Positions 27,902 to 38,176 of a DNA stretch of 64,000 nt are shown in pieces (position 1 is the stretch's first letter; each line of letters begins with the position of its first letter). The position numbers were made by a program, and so were the translations under genes. The stretch is from JAWKWH01 sp963669285. Lineage in GTDB: Bacteria > Pseudomonadota > Alphaproteobacteria > Rhizobiales > Rhizobiaceae. Below the pieces are notes generated by a model. That model had not been told where the DNA came from. It did not search any database and saw only the letters and a program-made list of their open reading frames with translations. Where the stretch lies: the NCBI GenBank assembly GCA_963669285.2, contig CAXXSI010000014.1, positions 372,001 to 436,000 of the forward strand, written 5' to 3'.

Positions 27902-28927
27902 TCAGGCGGCCTTGAGTTTCTTCTGCAGGCTTGTCGACGAGGTCGTATACTGGAAAACAATACGTTCGCCTGGGCTGACAATGCGTTTGGCCGCTTGAGC
28001 CATCAGGGCAACCTCGTGGAATCCGGATAAAATCAGCTTCAGTTTGCCCGGATAGGTGTTGATGTCACCGACCGCAAAGATGCCGGGTTCGGAGGTTTCG
28101 AATTTCTCGGTGTCCACCGGAATCAGGTTCTGTTCCAGGTTGAGGCCCCACTCAGCGACGGGTCCGAGCTTCATGGTCAGACCAAAGAACGGCAACATCC
28201 GCGACGTGGTAACCTGGCGTTCGCCGTCTGCCGTCTTCACGATAGCCTGGGAGAGCAGTCCATTTTCGCCGTGCAGGCCGGAAACCTGGCCTTGGATGAA
28301 GTCGAGCTTGCCTTCTTTCTGCAGCGCCCACATTTTGTTGACGCTGTCGGGCGCTGCGCGAAACTCGGGCCGGCGGTGAACCAAGGTTATCGATTTTGCT
28401 ACCTTGTGAAGATTGAGGGTCCAGTCGAGTGCCGAGTCACCGCCGCCGACAATCAAAACGTCCTCGTCGCGAAACGCTTCCATCTGGCGCACTGCATAGA
28501 AAACCGACTTGCCTTCATATTCTTCGATGCTCGGGATCGGCGGACGCTTGGGCTGGAACGACCCACCACCTGCCGCCACGACCACAACCTTGGCCACGAA
28601 TGTCTTGTCCAAGTCTGTCGTGACCTCGAACAAATCGTCTTCGCGACGCGTCAGGCCGGTCACCATCTCGCCATAGTGAAACTGAGGATCAAACGGCGAA
28701 ATCTGCCGCAGCAGATTATCGGTCAATTCCTGCCCGGATATCTCCGGAATGCCGGGAATGTCGTAGATCGGCTTTTCGGGATAAAGCTCGGCACATTGGC
28801 CGCCGGGCCTGTCCAGGATGTCGATCAAATGGCAACGCATATCAAGCAGGCCCAGTTCAAAAACGGCGAACAGCCCGACCGGCCCCGCGCCAATGATTAC
28901 GACATCCGTTTCAATAGCATCTGACAT
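27902..28927 (-). CDS. Ferredoxin-NAD(P)+ reductase, thioredoxin-reductase-like (type 2)
   Basis: A 341-residue flavoprotein. The FAD-binding motif VVIIGAGPVGLFAVFELG lies at the N-terminus, and the NAD(P) motif DVLIVGGGDSALDWTLNL near residue 160. The CxxC of thioredoxin reductases is absent, and the C-terminal FAD contact region (IFAVGDINTYPGKLKLI) matches YumC/TrxR-like ferredoxin reductases. The ATG at 28927 is preferred over an in-frame start 14 codons upstream because AGGA lies about eight bases before it and the family begins just before the FAD loop. Likely partner: the ferredoxin encoded directly downstream. Confidence 0.87.
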   Translation of the reverse strand: MSDAIETDVVIIGAGPVGLFAVFELGLLDMRCHLIDILDRPGGQCAELYPEKPIYDIPGIPEISGQELTDNLLRQISPFDPQFHYGEMVTGLTRREDDLFEVTTDLDKTFVAKVVVVAAGGGSFQPKRPPIPSIEEYEGKSVFYAVRQMEAFRDEDVLIVGGGDSALDWTLNLHKVAKSITLVHRRPEFRAAPDSVNKMWALQKEGKLDFIQGQVSGLHGENGLLSQAIVKTADGERQVTTSRMLPFFGLTMKLGPVAEWGLNLEQNLIPVDTEKFETSEPGIFAVGDINTYPGKLKLILSGFHEVALMAQAAKRIVSPGERIVFQYTTSSTSLQKKLKAA

Positions 28928-28947
28928 CAAGAAATCCTCGATCTGTT

Positions 28948-29472
28948 TCAGGCCGGCACGCGCCGCCACGAATAGGTTTCCGCCTGGCCGCTGGCGCCAG
29001 CGGCAGGCTGATAGTGACCCGGAAGACCGCCTATGCGCCCTTCCTCCAGTCGCTTCAAGGCCGTTTCATTCACTACGGCAAATTCGTTGATTCCGGTTCG
29101 CAGCATATGCGGAATCTGGTCGATCAGAACTTCACCCGTCGCCCGGATTATGCCGCCATAACCGTAACGGCTGCGAAGCAATTGTGCCTTGGAGAAACTC
29201 CGCCCGTCGGCGAATGCCGGAAATGCCAATGCCACGATCGGAAGAATATCAAGATAAGCCGCAATTTCCCGCAATTCATCGCCGGGCAGCAGCTCCACAC
29301 CAATCAACCCGCCTTTGCTTTTTCGTGTCTCTTCATCCAGCGACAAATAAACCGCAAGTGGAAGGATGACCGGTTGATCCAAATCAAAAGATTCCGAATG
29401 CAGCCAATTGTCATCACAGAACCCTTCCGGCGACCAGATCTTTGGTGCCGGGTTGTTTTCAACTTGTTCCAT
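28948..29472 (-). CDS. DUF934 family protein of the sulfate-assimilation operon
   Basis: A 174-residue cytoplasmic protein. The conserved DUF934 core is recognisable: LPLAVYLSLDEETR, IGVELLPGDELREIA, then IVALAFPAFADGRSFSKAQL and RYGYGGIIRATGEVLIDQIP. DUF934 genes nearly always lie beside cysI and cysH in proteobacteria, but their role is undefined; help with assembly of, or electron delivery to, sulfite reductase has been suggested by context only. The start is one base after the cysH stop. Confidence 0.85.
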   Translation of the reverse strand: MEQVENNPAPKIWSPEGFCDDNWLHSESFDLDQPVILPLAVYLSLDEETRKSKGGLIGVELLPGDELREIAAYLDILPIVALAFPAFADGRSFSKAQLLRSRYGYGGIIRATGEVLIDQIPHMLRTGINEFAVVNETALKRLEEGRIGGLPGHYQPAAGASGQAETYSWRRVPA

Positions 29473-29473
29473 T

Positions 29474-30238
29474 TCAACCTACTCCGATTTCTCCGGGCGG
29501 GCGCCGCACAACGCCGTCTGCCGTGAGATGGATCCCACATTCGGTTTTTGCAAGGCCGGCCCAGCGTCCAGATCTGGCGGATTCACCCGGATTGACGGGC
29601 GCCGTGCACGGCTGGCATCCGATAGACAAATATCCCTTGGCAACCAACGGATGCTTGCGTAATTCATTTGTATACAAATAACTTTTGATATCCAGCGGCG
29701 TCAAGTGGGCAAGCGGATTAATGCGAATTCGATGCCCAATGGCCTCGAACACCGGCAGCTGTTTGCGCGTTCCGGACTGAAAGCGTTTGCGGCCGTTGAA
29801 CCATGCACCATATGGCTCAACTGCACGGTTCATCGGTTCCACTTTTCGTATGGCGCAGCAGGCGTCGGCATCGCGGGTGTGGAGATCTCCTTCGGGATCG
29901 TCGGTTGCGATCACAGCTCGATCAGGAGAAATAATCCTCAGATCGGTCAATCCCAAATCGCCGATCAGTGAATCGCGAAATTCGATCGTTTCGGCAAAGT
30001 GCTTTCCCGTATCAAGAAACAGGACCGGCAATGTCGGATCGATTTCCGAAATCATATGCAGCAGCACGGCCGAATCGGCGCCAAAGGACGAGACGGTTGC
30101 GATTTGCTCCGGGAAAAACCGGTCAATCGCCAGTTCGATGATCAATTCCGATTCCAGCCGGCCATAGCGGCTATCAAGCGCGGAGGCCTGATCGATTGCA
30201 GCCTGAGCCGCCTCAGGCAGCCTTTGATTCACCACCAT
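29474..30238 (-). CDS. cysH: Assimilatory adenylylsulfate (APS) reductase
   Basis: A 254-residue thiol-dependent reductase making sulfite from activated sulfate. It carries the [4Fe-4S] ligands C127-C128 (DACCAIRK) and C208-x2-C211 (CQPC), which mark the APS-specific type (EC 1.8.4.10) rather than the cluster-free PAPS enzyme. The catalytic Cys is C234 in KTECGIH near the C-terminus. The open frame extends 89 codons upstream inside cysI, but homology begins near ATG 30238, which overlaps the cysI end by 26 bases. The cysDN sulfurylase genes are not in the window. Confidence 0.93.
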   Translation of the reverse strand: MVVNQRLPEAAQAAIDQASALDSRYGRLESELIIELAIDRFFPEQIATVSSFGADSAVLLHMISEIDPTLPVLFLDTGKHFAETIEFRDSLIGDLGLTDLRIISPDRAVIATDDPEGDLHTRDADACCAIRKVEPMNRAVEPYGAWFNGRKRFQSGTRKQLPVFEAIGHRIRINPLAHLTPLDIKSYLYTNELRKHPLVAKGYLSIGCQPCTAPVNPGESARSGRWAGLAKTECGIHLTADGVVRRPPGEIGVG

Positions 30239-31883
30239 AAAGCGCCTCCTTGAACGGCGCCGCTCCCAGCCGTCGATAGGTTTCGATAAAGCTTTCCGAC
30301 TTGCCGCTTCGCAGGCGAAGGTAGGTGTCGACGACGATCTCGATTGCGTCGGTGATTTCTTCGGGACCGAAACCGCGGCCAACGATCTGGCCGATCGAGG
30401 TATTTTCGTCAGCCGATCCGCCGAGGGTGATCTGATACAGTTCCGCGCCCTTCTTCTCGACACCCAGAATGCCGATATGCCCGACGTGGTGGTGGCCACA
30501 GGCATTGATGCAGCCGGAAATTTTCAACTTCAGATCACCGATGTCCTCCTGGCGGGTACGCTCGGCGAAACGGCGCGAAATCTCCTGTGCGATCGGGATC
30601 GACCTGGCGTTGGCAAGCGCGCAGTAATCAAGCCCTGGGCAGGCGATAATATCCGTTACGAAACCGACATTCGCAGTCGCCAAGCCAATATCGCGCAGCC
30701 GATCGTAAACGGCTTTCAGATCGGCTCTGGCAACATGCGGCAACACCAGATTCTGCTCGTGGCTGACACGAATTTCGTCATGAGCATATTCCTCGGCAAT
30801 CGCCGCTACAGCATCCATCTGCTCGGCGGTGGCGTCACCCGGTGCCTCGCCAACGCCTTTCAGCGAAATTGTCGCGATTGCATAGTCCTGGTGATGGTGA
30901 TCGTCGACGTTCCGGTTCACCCACGCCGCAAATCCCGTGTCCGACTTTGTAGCCGTGACCAGTGATGAGCGTCCTTCCGGGCGATCCTGTAGCAAGGGTG
31001 GTGCGAAATAGGCGTCGATTGCGCGTATATCGCTTTCGGGCAGCTTTAACTCGCCATCGCGCAGTGCCGTAAACTCGGCTTCCACTTGAGCGGTCAGTTC
31101 CTCGGTGCCCGTCTCATTAACCAGGATCTTGATGCGCGCCTTGTATTTGTTGTCGCGGCGGCCGTAGAGATTGTACACGCGAAGGATCGCGGTGCAGTAT
31201 GACAGGAGATCACGTTCCGGCAGGAAATCGCGGATTTTCTTGGCGATGATCGGCGTGCGGCCCTGACCGCCGCCAACATAAACGGCAAAGCCCAATTCAC
31301 CATCAACGTTCCGCTTCAAATGCAGTCCGATATCGTGAACCTGGATGGCAGCGCGATCGCGATCAGAACCGGTGACCGCTATCTTGAACTTGCGGGGAAG
31401 ATAGGAAAACTCAGGATGCACGGATGACCATTGCCGCAGGATCTCTGCATAGGGCCTGGGATCTGCCACTTCATCAGCAGCGGCGCCGGCAAAATGGTCG
31501 GCGGTGACGTTTCGGATGCAATTGCCGCTCGTCTGAATGGCATGCATTTCCACCGCCGCCAGATCATCGAGAATATCGGGCGTGTCCGACAATGCCGGCC
31601 AGTTATACTGGATATTCTGACGGGTGGTGAAATGCCCGTATCCGCGGTCATATTTGCGCGCGATATGGGCAAGCATGCGCATCTGGCGACTGTTGAGCGT
31701 ACCGTAGGGGATGGCCACCCTAAGCATGTAGGCGTGAAGCTGCAGATACACCCCGTTCATCAGCCGCAACGGCTTGAACTGGTCCTCAGTGATCTCGCCA
31801 GCCACTCGCCTGTCGACCTGATCGCGATAATCAGCGACACGAGCGGACACGAATGCGTGGTCAAATTCGTCGTAGCGGTACAT
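30213..31883 (-). CDS. cysI: Siroheme sulfite (nitrite/sulfite) reductase
   Basis: A 556-residue enzyme reducing sulfite to sulfide with six electrons. The coupled siroheme/[4Fe-4S] ligands appear in the C-terminal third as CPGLDYC and SGCINACGHHHVGHIG. The two ferredoxin-like half domains (TTRQNIQYNW and SHEQNLVLPHV) are present. No flavoprotein CysJ gene is near; electrons probably come from the ferredoxin pair encoded at the operon end. The reading frame overlaps cysH by 26 bases. Confidence 0.92.
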   Translation of the reverse strand: MYRYDEFDHAFVSARVADYRDQVDRRVAGEITEDQFKPLRLMNGVYLQLHAYMLRVAIPYGTLNSRQMRMLAHIARKYDRGYGHFTTRQNIQYNWPALSDTPDILDDLAAVEMHAIQTSGNCIRNVTADHFAGAAADEVADPRPYAEILRQWSSVHPEFSYLPRKFKIAVTGSDRDRAAIQVHDIGLHLKRNVDGELGFAVYVGGGQGRTPIIAKKIRDFLPERDLLSYCTAILRVYNLYGRRDNKYKARIKILVNETGTEELTAQVEAEFTALRDGELKLPESDIRAIDAYFAPPLLQDRPEGRSSLVTATKSDTGFAAWVNRNVDDHHHQDYAIATISLKGVGEAPGDATAEQMDAVAAIAEEYAHDEIRVSHEQNLVLPHVARADLKAVYDRLRDIGLATANVGFVTDIIACPGLDYCALANARSIPIAQEISRRFAERTRQEDIGDLKLKISGCINACGHHHVGHIGILGVEKKGAELYQITLGGSADENTSIGQIVGRGFGPEEITDAIEIVVDTYLRLRSGKSESFIETYRRLGAAPFKEALYGGESKAA

Positions 31884-31924
31884 CAGAGCAGTCCTTGCTG
31901 AAGCGGAATAAGCCGACAGCGCAC

Positions 31925-32233
31925 TCAGGCGGCGACAGCTATCGGCGCGGCCGCCTGCTTGCCGAGGTCAAGGCGATTTGTCGGACCGGCGGCACGAATG
32001 CGCTCGCGAAGCCGCAGCGGTACCGGCACTCCGTCAATCAACTCGATGTCGATCAGATTAACGTCGACGACCTCATTCTTCAAAAAGGCTGCGTGACCGG
32101 CACGCTCAAGTTTTTCCTGTGCAGGCCCGTCGCCGGCAATTTCCGCACGATGGATCGTTTCTGCCCAGGAATGATCGCTGCTCAGCCAAACGGCTTCGCC
32201 GTCGTTCAGGCGGTTCGCGGTCAATATCTTCAT
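31925..32233 (-). CDS. DUF2849 family protein of the cysteine operon
   Basis: A 102-residue protein, MKILTANRLNDGEAVWL onwards, with a conserved WAETIHRAEIAG segment. Small DUF2849 proteins occur between siroheme synthase and sulfite reductase genes in many alphaproteobacteria; their function is unknown. The frame is open far upstream into cysG, but the ATG at 32233 is preceded by AGGAG (minus strand) and matches the family start. It lies 26 bases after cysG and 41 before cysI. Confidence 0.85.
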   Translation of the reverse strand: MKILTANRLNDGEAVWLSSDHSWAETIHRAEIAGDGPAQEKLERAGHAAFLKNEVVDVNLIDIELIDGVPVPLRLRERIRAAGPTNRLDLGKQAAAPIAVAA

Positions 32234-32259
32234 GGCTCTTCTCCTTGCAGCGCTTTGTT

Positions 32260-33699
<1,440 letters not shown>

Positions 33700-33705
33700 T
33701 TACGG

Positions 33706-33734
33706 TCTCCATATCGGAAACCGGAATATGGAGA
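33706..33734 (-). promoter_or_regulatory. Inverted repeat covering the cysG ribosome-binding site
   Basis: Nine-base arms TCTCCATAT and ATATGGAGA are exact complements; inside them CGG-AAA-CCG extends the pairing to 12 bp with a 2-base bulge. The proximal arm contains the GGAGA Shine-Dalgarno of cysG. As RNA it would form a stable hairpin hiding the ribosome site; as DNA it is a near-perfect operator for a dimeric repressor. Either would set expression of the whole sulfur operon. The regulator is not in the window. Confidence 0.7.
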
Positions 33735-33838
33735 TTGGACAAATCAATAAGAAGGAATGGGATTATGGAGCGCCGGGCAAAAGGAAATCGGATTTCGCTG
33801 ATTTGGCAAAAACGGAGAAAACCGTTCCAGACGCCAGT

Positions 33839-34582
33839 CTAGACGTGCTGCCCGCCGTTGATGTGAATTTGCGCGCCGCTGACATAGGCCGCCTGGTCGG
33901 AGCAAAGGAAATAGATGATGTCGGCGACTTCCGACGTCGAACCCAGCCGCCGCAGGGGAATGGTTTCAACGATTTTCTCAGTGCCGGGAGACAGAATTGC
34001 CGTATCGATCTCGCCGGGAGCAATCGCGTTGACGCGTATTCCGTGCGGGCCGAAATCGGCGGCCATCTCGCGGGTCAGCGAGGCAAGGGCCGCCTTTGAT
34101 GTGGCATATGCCGTACCGGCAAACGGATGCACGCGACTGCCTGCAATGGATGTCACGTTGACGATTGACCCGTCGGCCGCTGCAAGTTCTTTGAAAAGGC
34201 CGCGGGCAAGCATGATCGGCGCAAAGAAGTTCACCTGAAAAACATCCCGCCACACATGCATGGGCGTATCCAGCGAGTTCATCCGCTCGCCACCGTCAAG
34301 CTTCGGCGAAATCGCCGCATTGTTGACCAAAGCGGTGAGCTGATCGCCACCGTCAGCCAACCTGTGCCGGATATCAGCGACCGCCGAGCCGACATCCTCC
34401 GCATCGGATAAATCGACCTTGATGTGATCATCGGGACCAGCGGGCCAGGGACAATCTTCGGCGAATTCCTGTCGCGAGCAGGTGATCACCCGCCATCCCT
34501 CCGCCGAGAACCGCTTCACGGTCGCGTGGCCAATTCCGCGGCTGGCACCGGTCAAAACAAGCGTCTTTCTGGCTTCAGGCAT
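33839..34582 (-). CDS. SDR family NAD(P)-dependent oxidoreductase
   Basis: A 247-residue classical short-chain dehydrogenase. It has the cofactor loop TGASRGIG near residue 11, NNAA around residue 88, and the catalytic Ser in NVTSIAG with YATSK (Tyr and Lys). The C-terminus IHINGGQHV is typical. The open frame extends 37 codons upstream, but the fold begins just after ATG 34582. The substrate is not predictable. It is upstream of cysG on the same strand with a 139-base gap containing the operon's inverted repeat, so it is probably a separate unit. Confidence 0.85.
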   Translation of the reverse strand: MPEARKTLVLTGASRGIGHATVKRFSAEGWRVITCSRQEFAEDCPWPAGPDDHIKVDLSDAEDVGSAVADIRHRLADGGDQLTALVNNAAISPKLDGGERMNSLDTPMHVWRDVFQVNFFAPIMLARGLFKELAAADGSIVNVTSIAGSRVHPFAGTAYATSKAALASLTREMAADFGPHGIRVNAIAPGEIDTAILSPGTEKIVETIPLRRLGSTSEVADIIYFLCSDQAAYVSGAQIHINGGQHV

Positions 34583-34748
34583 CGATGATCTGCTCTCCCT
34601 ATCCACATGTTCTAACGAAGGCCGGAGTGATTGGCGAGTGAACAAATGGTTCTCTGCCCGCAGATGGTCCAGACTTCCGCAATATCTTTTCAAACTAAGG
34701 CCAACATTCTGCTATTGATTCAGCCTGGGTATTCAAGGAGCTTGGAAT

Positions 34749-36950
34749 ATGGGCATCTTTTTCAGCAGAAGAATCGCAACAATTGCGGCCGGCGTTGTGA
34801 TCGCCATCGGCGTGCTCGTGCCGCAGACACATGCCAGGACCAACTACGCACTCATCATCGGGGTGACCGAATACCCAAACCTGCCCAAGAAGACCTGGCT
34901 TGTCGGACCGAAGAACGACGCAGAACTGGTTCGCGAATACCTTACCGATCATGCCGATTTCGATCCGGGCAATATCACCGTTCTGGCCGACGACCTCGAC
35001 GGGGCTGTATCGCCAACGCTGGCGAACATTCGCGGCGCGATGAAAGCCCTGGCCGACAAGATCAAGGCGGATGGTGACGAGGATCCGTTCGTGTATCTGC
35101 ATTTTTCCGGCCACGGATCGCAGATGCCGGCGCGCGGCGAAGACAGCGAAAACGACGGCAAGGACGAGGTCTTCCTGCCCGCCGACACCAAGAAATGGGA
35201 CCGAGAGCAAAAGGGTTTCCCCAATGCCTATGTCGACGACGCCATCGGTGAGGATATTGACCGGTTGCGCAATACCGGGGCATTTGTGTGGGCGGTGTTT
35301 GACGCCTGCCATTCGTCGAGCGCGACCCGGGCGGCGCCAGGCGAAGGGGTCGAAGTATCGCGCCGGCTGGATCCTGGCGACCTGGGTATGCCGGAAGACG
35401 CGGTATTTGCCGCCACCCGCTCGGTTGGCGGTCAGGCTGAACGCGAAAATCCGATTGAATACAGCCACGACAGTGTTGCCAAGGGCGGATTGGTCGCCTT
35501 CTTTGCTGCGCAAACCGTCGAAACGACCCCCGAGATGCCCCTGCCCCGCAATGCGGAGCAAAAAACGCGGTATGGATTGTTCACCTACACGCTGTTCGAA
35601 AATCTGACCAAATATCCGGGCATCAGCTATCGTCAGCTCGGCCAGACCGTGCTTCAGGCTTATTCGGGCATGAACCGGCGCGCGCCGACACCGTTGTTTG
35701 AAGGTGAGCTCGACAGCCGCGTATTCGGCCGTGAATTCGAAGAACCTGTTCTGCAGTGGAAGATCAAACCGGACGGCAAGCGTGCAACCATCGCAGCGGG
35801 ATTGATGCACCGGCTTTCCAAGGGCACCAAATTGGCGCTGTTGAAGAATGCAGCCGACGATGTTGATGCGGCGATCGGCTATGTCGCGGTCAAATCTGCC
35901 AAAAACCTGAAGAGTACCCTGATTCCGATTGCCCATAATGGCCTGGAAGCGCCGGACGAGACGGTCCTTGCCGAGGCCGCATGGGCACGGCCGATCGAGC
36001 TGGCAATCGGTTTCGAACTGACCGTTTCGCGAACGGCGCCTGGAGAGCACTCTGAAGCCATCAACACGGCACTCGACAAATTGTCGTCCGATGACAAGCA
36101 GCTTTTCCGCATCCGGCTTGTCCATCACGGAGAGCCGGCCGACATTGCCATGTCGATCGCCAACGAAACAGATATTTTGGCGGGATTGGAAGGCGATGCA
36201 CTTAACGCTCACAAAGCCGCCGCCGAAATATCCAGCACCCAGGATTCGGATAGCCCGCTTGTCTGGTTTCTCCCCTCCTCCGGCGAGGCGTCTCTTCTAC
36301 CCGGAAGGCGGCCCCCCTCGATGATGTTCGACACCGGCGCAAGCGACGATACGAACCTGGAAAAGAAGCTCGCCGGTCGCTTTACGAAGATATTCCGCGC
36401 GACGAATTTGGCGCGCATGACGGCTGCATCGGATTTCAGGGGCAAGGTGGAATTGAGCTTTCTCATACTTCGCGATGGCGAGGATGAATTAATACCCATC
36501 AAGGCCAGCGAGGTTCCATATGTATCCCAGGACGATCAAATTCACATCCGCGTTGCCAACAATTCATCGCGTGCCATTGATTTGAACATCCTTCACATCG
36601 GTACAGATTATGCCATCACACCGGTCGATCCAATTCGTATCGAGCGGGGCGGCAAGGAGGAACTTGGGCTGTTTGCGGTCGAAACCGAAACATTGGGCGT
36701 AGAAAGGCTAGTCGCCGTTATCACCGAAGCGCTGCCCGGAACCGACGTTCAGGATCTCAGGTTTCTGGGGCAAGAAGGCTTACGATCCGTGGAAACTACC
36801 AAGGGTATTGGTGACGAAGATGGCTTTATCGGCATGCTTAACGCAATGGGCAAACAAGCCAAGACGCGGGCTGCGTCGTCGCTGAGTGCAAGCAAGGGAG
36901 CAAAGGGCGCAGTCATAATATTTTCCATCGAAACCATCGACCGCGATTGA
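34749..36950 (+). CDS. Secreted caspase-family (peptidase C14) protein
   Basis: A 733-residue protein. Residues 1-29 form a signal peptide (ending QTHA), so it acts outside the cytoplasm. The caspase/metacaspase domain begins NYALIIGVTEYPNLPKK; the dyad is H122 (HFSGHGSQ) and C187 (VFDACHSSS), both present. Metacaspases of this type usually cleave after Arg or Lys. From about residue 540 the protein has a beta-rich region, with VRVANNSS-like and ILHIGTDYAITPVDP segments, resembling DUF4384 domains found behind bacterial caspases. AAGGAG lies nine bases before the ATG. It leads a cluster with two small envelope proteins and two secreted serine proteases. Confidence 0.85.
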   Translation: MGIFFSRRIATIAAGVVIAIGVLVPQTHARTNYALIIGVTEYPNLPKKTWLVGPKNDAELVREYLTDHADFDPGNITVLADDLDGAVSPTLANIRGAMKALADKIKADGDEDPFVYLHFSGHGSQMPARGEDSENDGKDEVFLPADTKKWDREQKGFPNAYVDDAIGEDIDRLRNTGAFVWAVFDACHSSSATRAAPGEGVEVSRRLDPGDLGMPEDAVFAATRSVGGQAERENPIEYSHDSVAKGGLVAFFAAQTVETTPEMPLPRNAEQKTRYGLFTYTLFENLTKYPGISYRQLGQTVLQAYSGMNRRAPTPLFEGELDSRVFGREFEEPVLQWKIKPDGKRATIAAGLMHRLSKGTKLALLKNAADDVDAAIGYVAVKSAKNLKSTLIPIAHNGLEAPDETVLAEAAWARPIELAIGFELTVSRTAPGEHSEAINTALDKLSSDDKQLFRIRLVHHGEPADIAMSIANETDILAGLEGDALNAHKAAAEISSTQDSDSPLVWFLPSSGEASLLPGRRPPSMMFDTGASDDTNLEKKLAGRFTKIFRATNLARMTAASDFRGKVELSFLILRDGEDELIPIKASEVPYVSQDDQIHIRVANNSSRAIDLNILHIGTDYAITPVDPIRIERGGKEELGLFAVETETLGVERLVAVITEALPGTDVQDLRFLGQEGLRSVETTKGIGDEDGFIGMLNAMGKQAKTRAASSLSASKGAKGAVIIFSIETIDRD

Positions 36951-37052
36951 AAAACACAAGCAACCGTCCCGACTTGCAACAATGGTCTCTGATGTGTGAT
37001 TTTCCCTGTGCGCTCTTTGGTGGCGTTTTCAACCGTATCGGAAACTCTGGTC

Positions 37053-37472
37053 ATGCGTAACGGATTACACATTTCGACACTGATATCCGCCATCGCGCTG
37101 CTTGCCGTGAGCGCGCCCCACATCGTTTCCGTCGCCAAGGCCAATGATTGTCTGATCTGTGATCGCGAGGTCGTGCTGGATCAGAAACTCGCAGCGTGTT
37201 TCCTCGACCGATACGAGATCCTGCAGTCGAAGCAGGGTGGTGCGATCGCCGTCGACCTTTCCGATTGTCCGGAGCCAGCGGAGACGCCGGTCGACGAAGA
37301 GCAAGAGCGCGGCGTCATTGAGGCATTGAAAATGCCGGAAGCCTCGCCGGGACAACCGGATCCGACTTTCATGATCACGAGAGCGCAGTTGACGTGCCTC
37401 AAACGGCGTCTCGTCGATGAAGATCTGAATTTGGATCCTGCTGCGAAATTCGAGCTGGACGATTGCGAATGA
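37053..37472 (+). CDS. Small secreted Cys-rich protein, unknown family
   Basis: A 139-residue protein with a clear signal peptide (MRNGLHISTLISAIALLAVS, cleaved near AKA-ND). The mature part has six cysteines (pattern CLIC, AACF, SDCP, LTCL, DDCE), consistent with periplasmic disulfides. A GTG 19 codons upstream is possible but would push the signal peptide inward, so ATG 37053 is preferred. No family is recognised. The stop overlaps the next gene's ATG by four bases, and the caspase gene ends 102 bases upstream, implying a three-gene operon. Confidence 0.65.
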   Translation: MRNGLHISTLISAIALLAVSAPHIVSVAKANDCLICDREVVLDQKLAACFLDRYEILQSKQGGAIAVDLSDCPEPAETPVDEEQERGVIEALKMPEASPGQPDPTFMITRAQLTCLKRRLVDEDLNLDPAAKFELDDCE

Positions 37473-38113
37473 AGCCGCGCAAGATCAAGAACCTGCCGGA
37501 GTCGACTTCTGGTTTCCCCGATACCAGCACTCACGACATCAAGGCTGAAAGCAATCCGTTTACCTCGTCAGACTTCCGCATGCTCGCCTATGCCTGGGCC
37601 GGTATGGCGGTGCGGGTTTTCCTTATTGCCGGCGGCATCTTCTCGGTTTGGCAATATATGCAGCAACGCGAGGAACGGCGCGTCGAGCAGACACTGGCGC
37701 TGGTGCAATTGTGGGAGCGACCGAACTACCAGCAGGCAAGCCGCGCCGTGAAAGACCGGCTTGAAGCGCTCAACAACCAGCATTCAAATCTGCTCGGCGC
37801 CAATCCGAGCGATGCCGAATTATCGATTTATCGCGGTCGTATCGGGTTGGCAGCGATGGGTGAAAACGGCGGCGAAATGCCTCTTGACGATTTCGAAGAA
37901 GCCTTTGGCAGTGTGGTTTATTTTTTGAACCGGGTGTCGTTTTGCGTGCAGGGCAATCTGTGCTCTGAGGAAGTCGCGGACGCCTACTTCCTCGACTATG
38001 CCGGTTCGTTCTGGTCGTATTTTTCGGCATATGTGGCCGAGGAGCGCGAAAAAGGGCGCCCGAAATTCGGCGAGGCGATCGAAACTTACATCAAACGGCA
38101 AGGCCAGACATGA
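37469..38113 (+). CDS. Single-span membrane protein (DUF4760-like), partner of the caspase cluster
   Basis: A 214-residue protein. A hydrophilic N-terminus of about 38 residues is followed by one membrane segment (about 40-60, AYAWAGMAVRVFLIAGGIFS), then a helical domain (QTLALVQLWERPNYQQASRAV, later EEAFGSVVYFLNRVSF) whose pattern is reminiscent of DUF4760; I do not claim membership. A CVQGNLC pair lies near residue 165. The ATG overlaps the previous stop (ATGA). Function unknown; co-transcription with the caspase suggests a membrane anchor or sensor. Confidence 0.65.
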   Translation: MKPRKIKNLPESTSGFPDTSTHDIKAESNPFTSSDFRMLAYAWAGMAVRVFLIAGGIFSVWQYMQQREERRVEQTLALVQLWERPNYQQASRAVKDRLEALNNQHSNLLGANPSDAELSIYRGRIGLAAMGENGGEMPLDDFEEAFGSVVYFLNRVSFCVQGNLCSEEVADAYFLDYAGSFWSYFSAYVAEEREKGRPKFGEAIETYIKRQGQT

Positions 38114-38116
38114 AAT

Positions 38117-38145
38117 CGGCCGGCGCCATTGTCTGGCACCGGCCG
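38117..38145 (+). terminator. Strong hairpin after the caspase operon
   Basis: A 12-base stem with one mismatch (38117-38128 with 38134-38145) closing loop TTGTC, four bases after the stop codon. It is followed only by TCGTTCTTTG, a weak T-run. It probably ends or stabilises the caspase operon transcript before the convergent protease gene. Confidence 0.65.
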
Positions 38146-38176
38146 TCGTTCTTTGCCGTTCGGATTGATGTGATAT

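Noticed and set aside
34695..36212. A 505-codon open frame antisense to the caspase gene
   Set aside because: It mirrors the GC-rich third positions of a well-supported gene, starts and ends without a ribosome site, and its residues show no domain or signal features.
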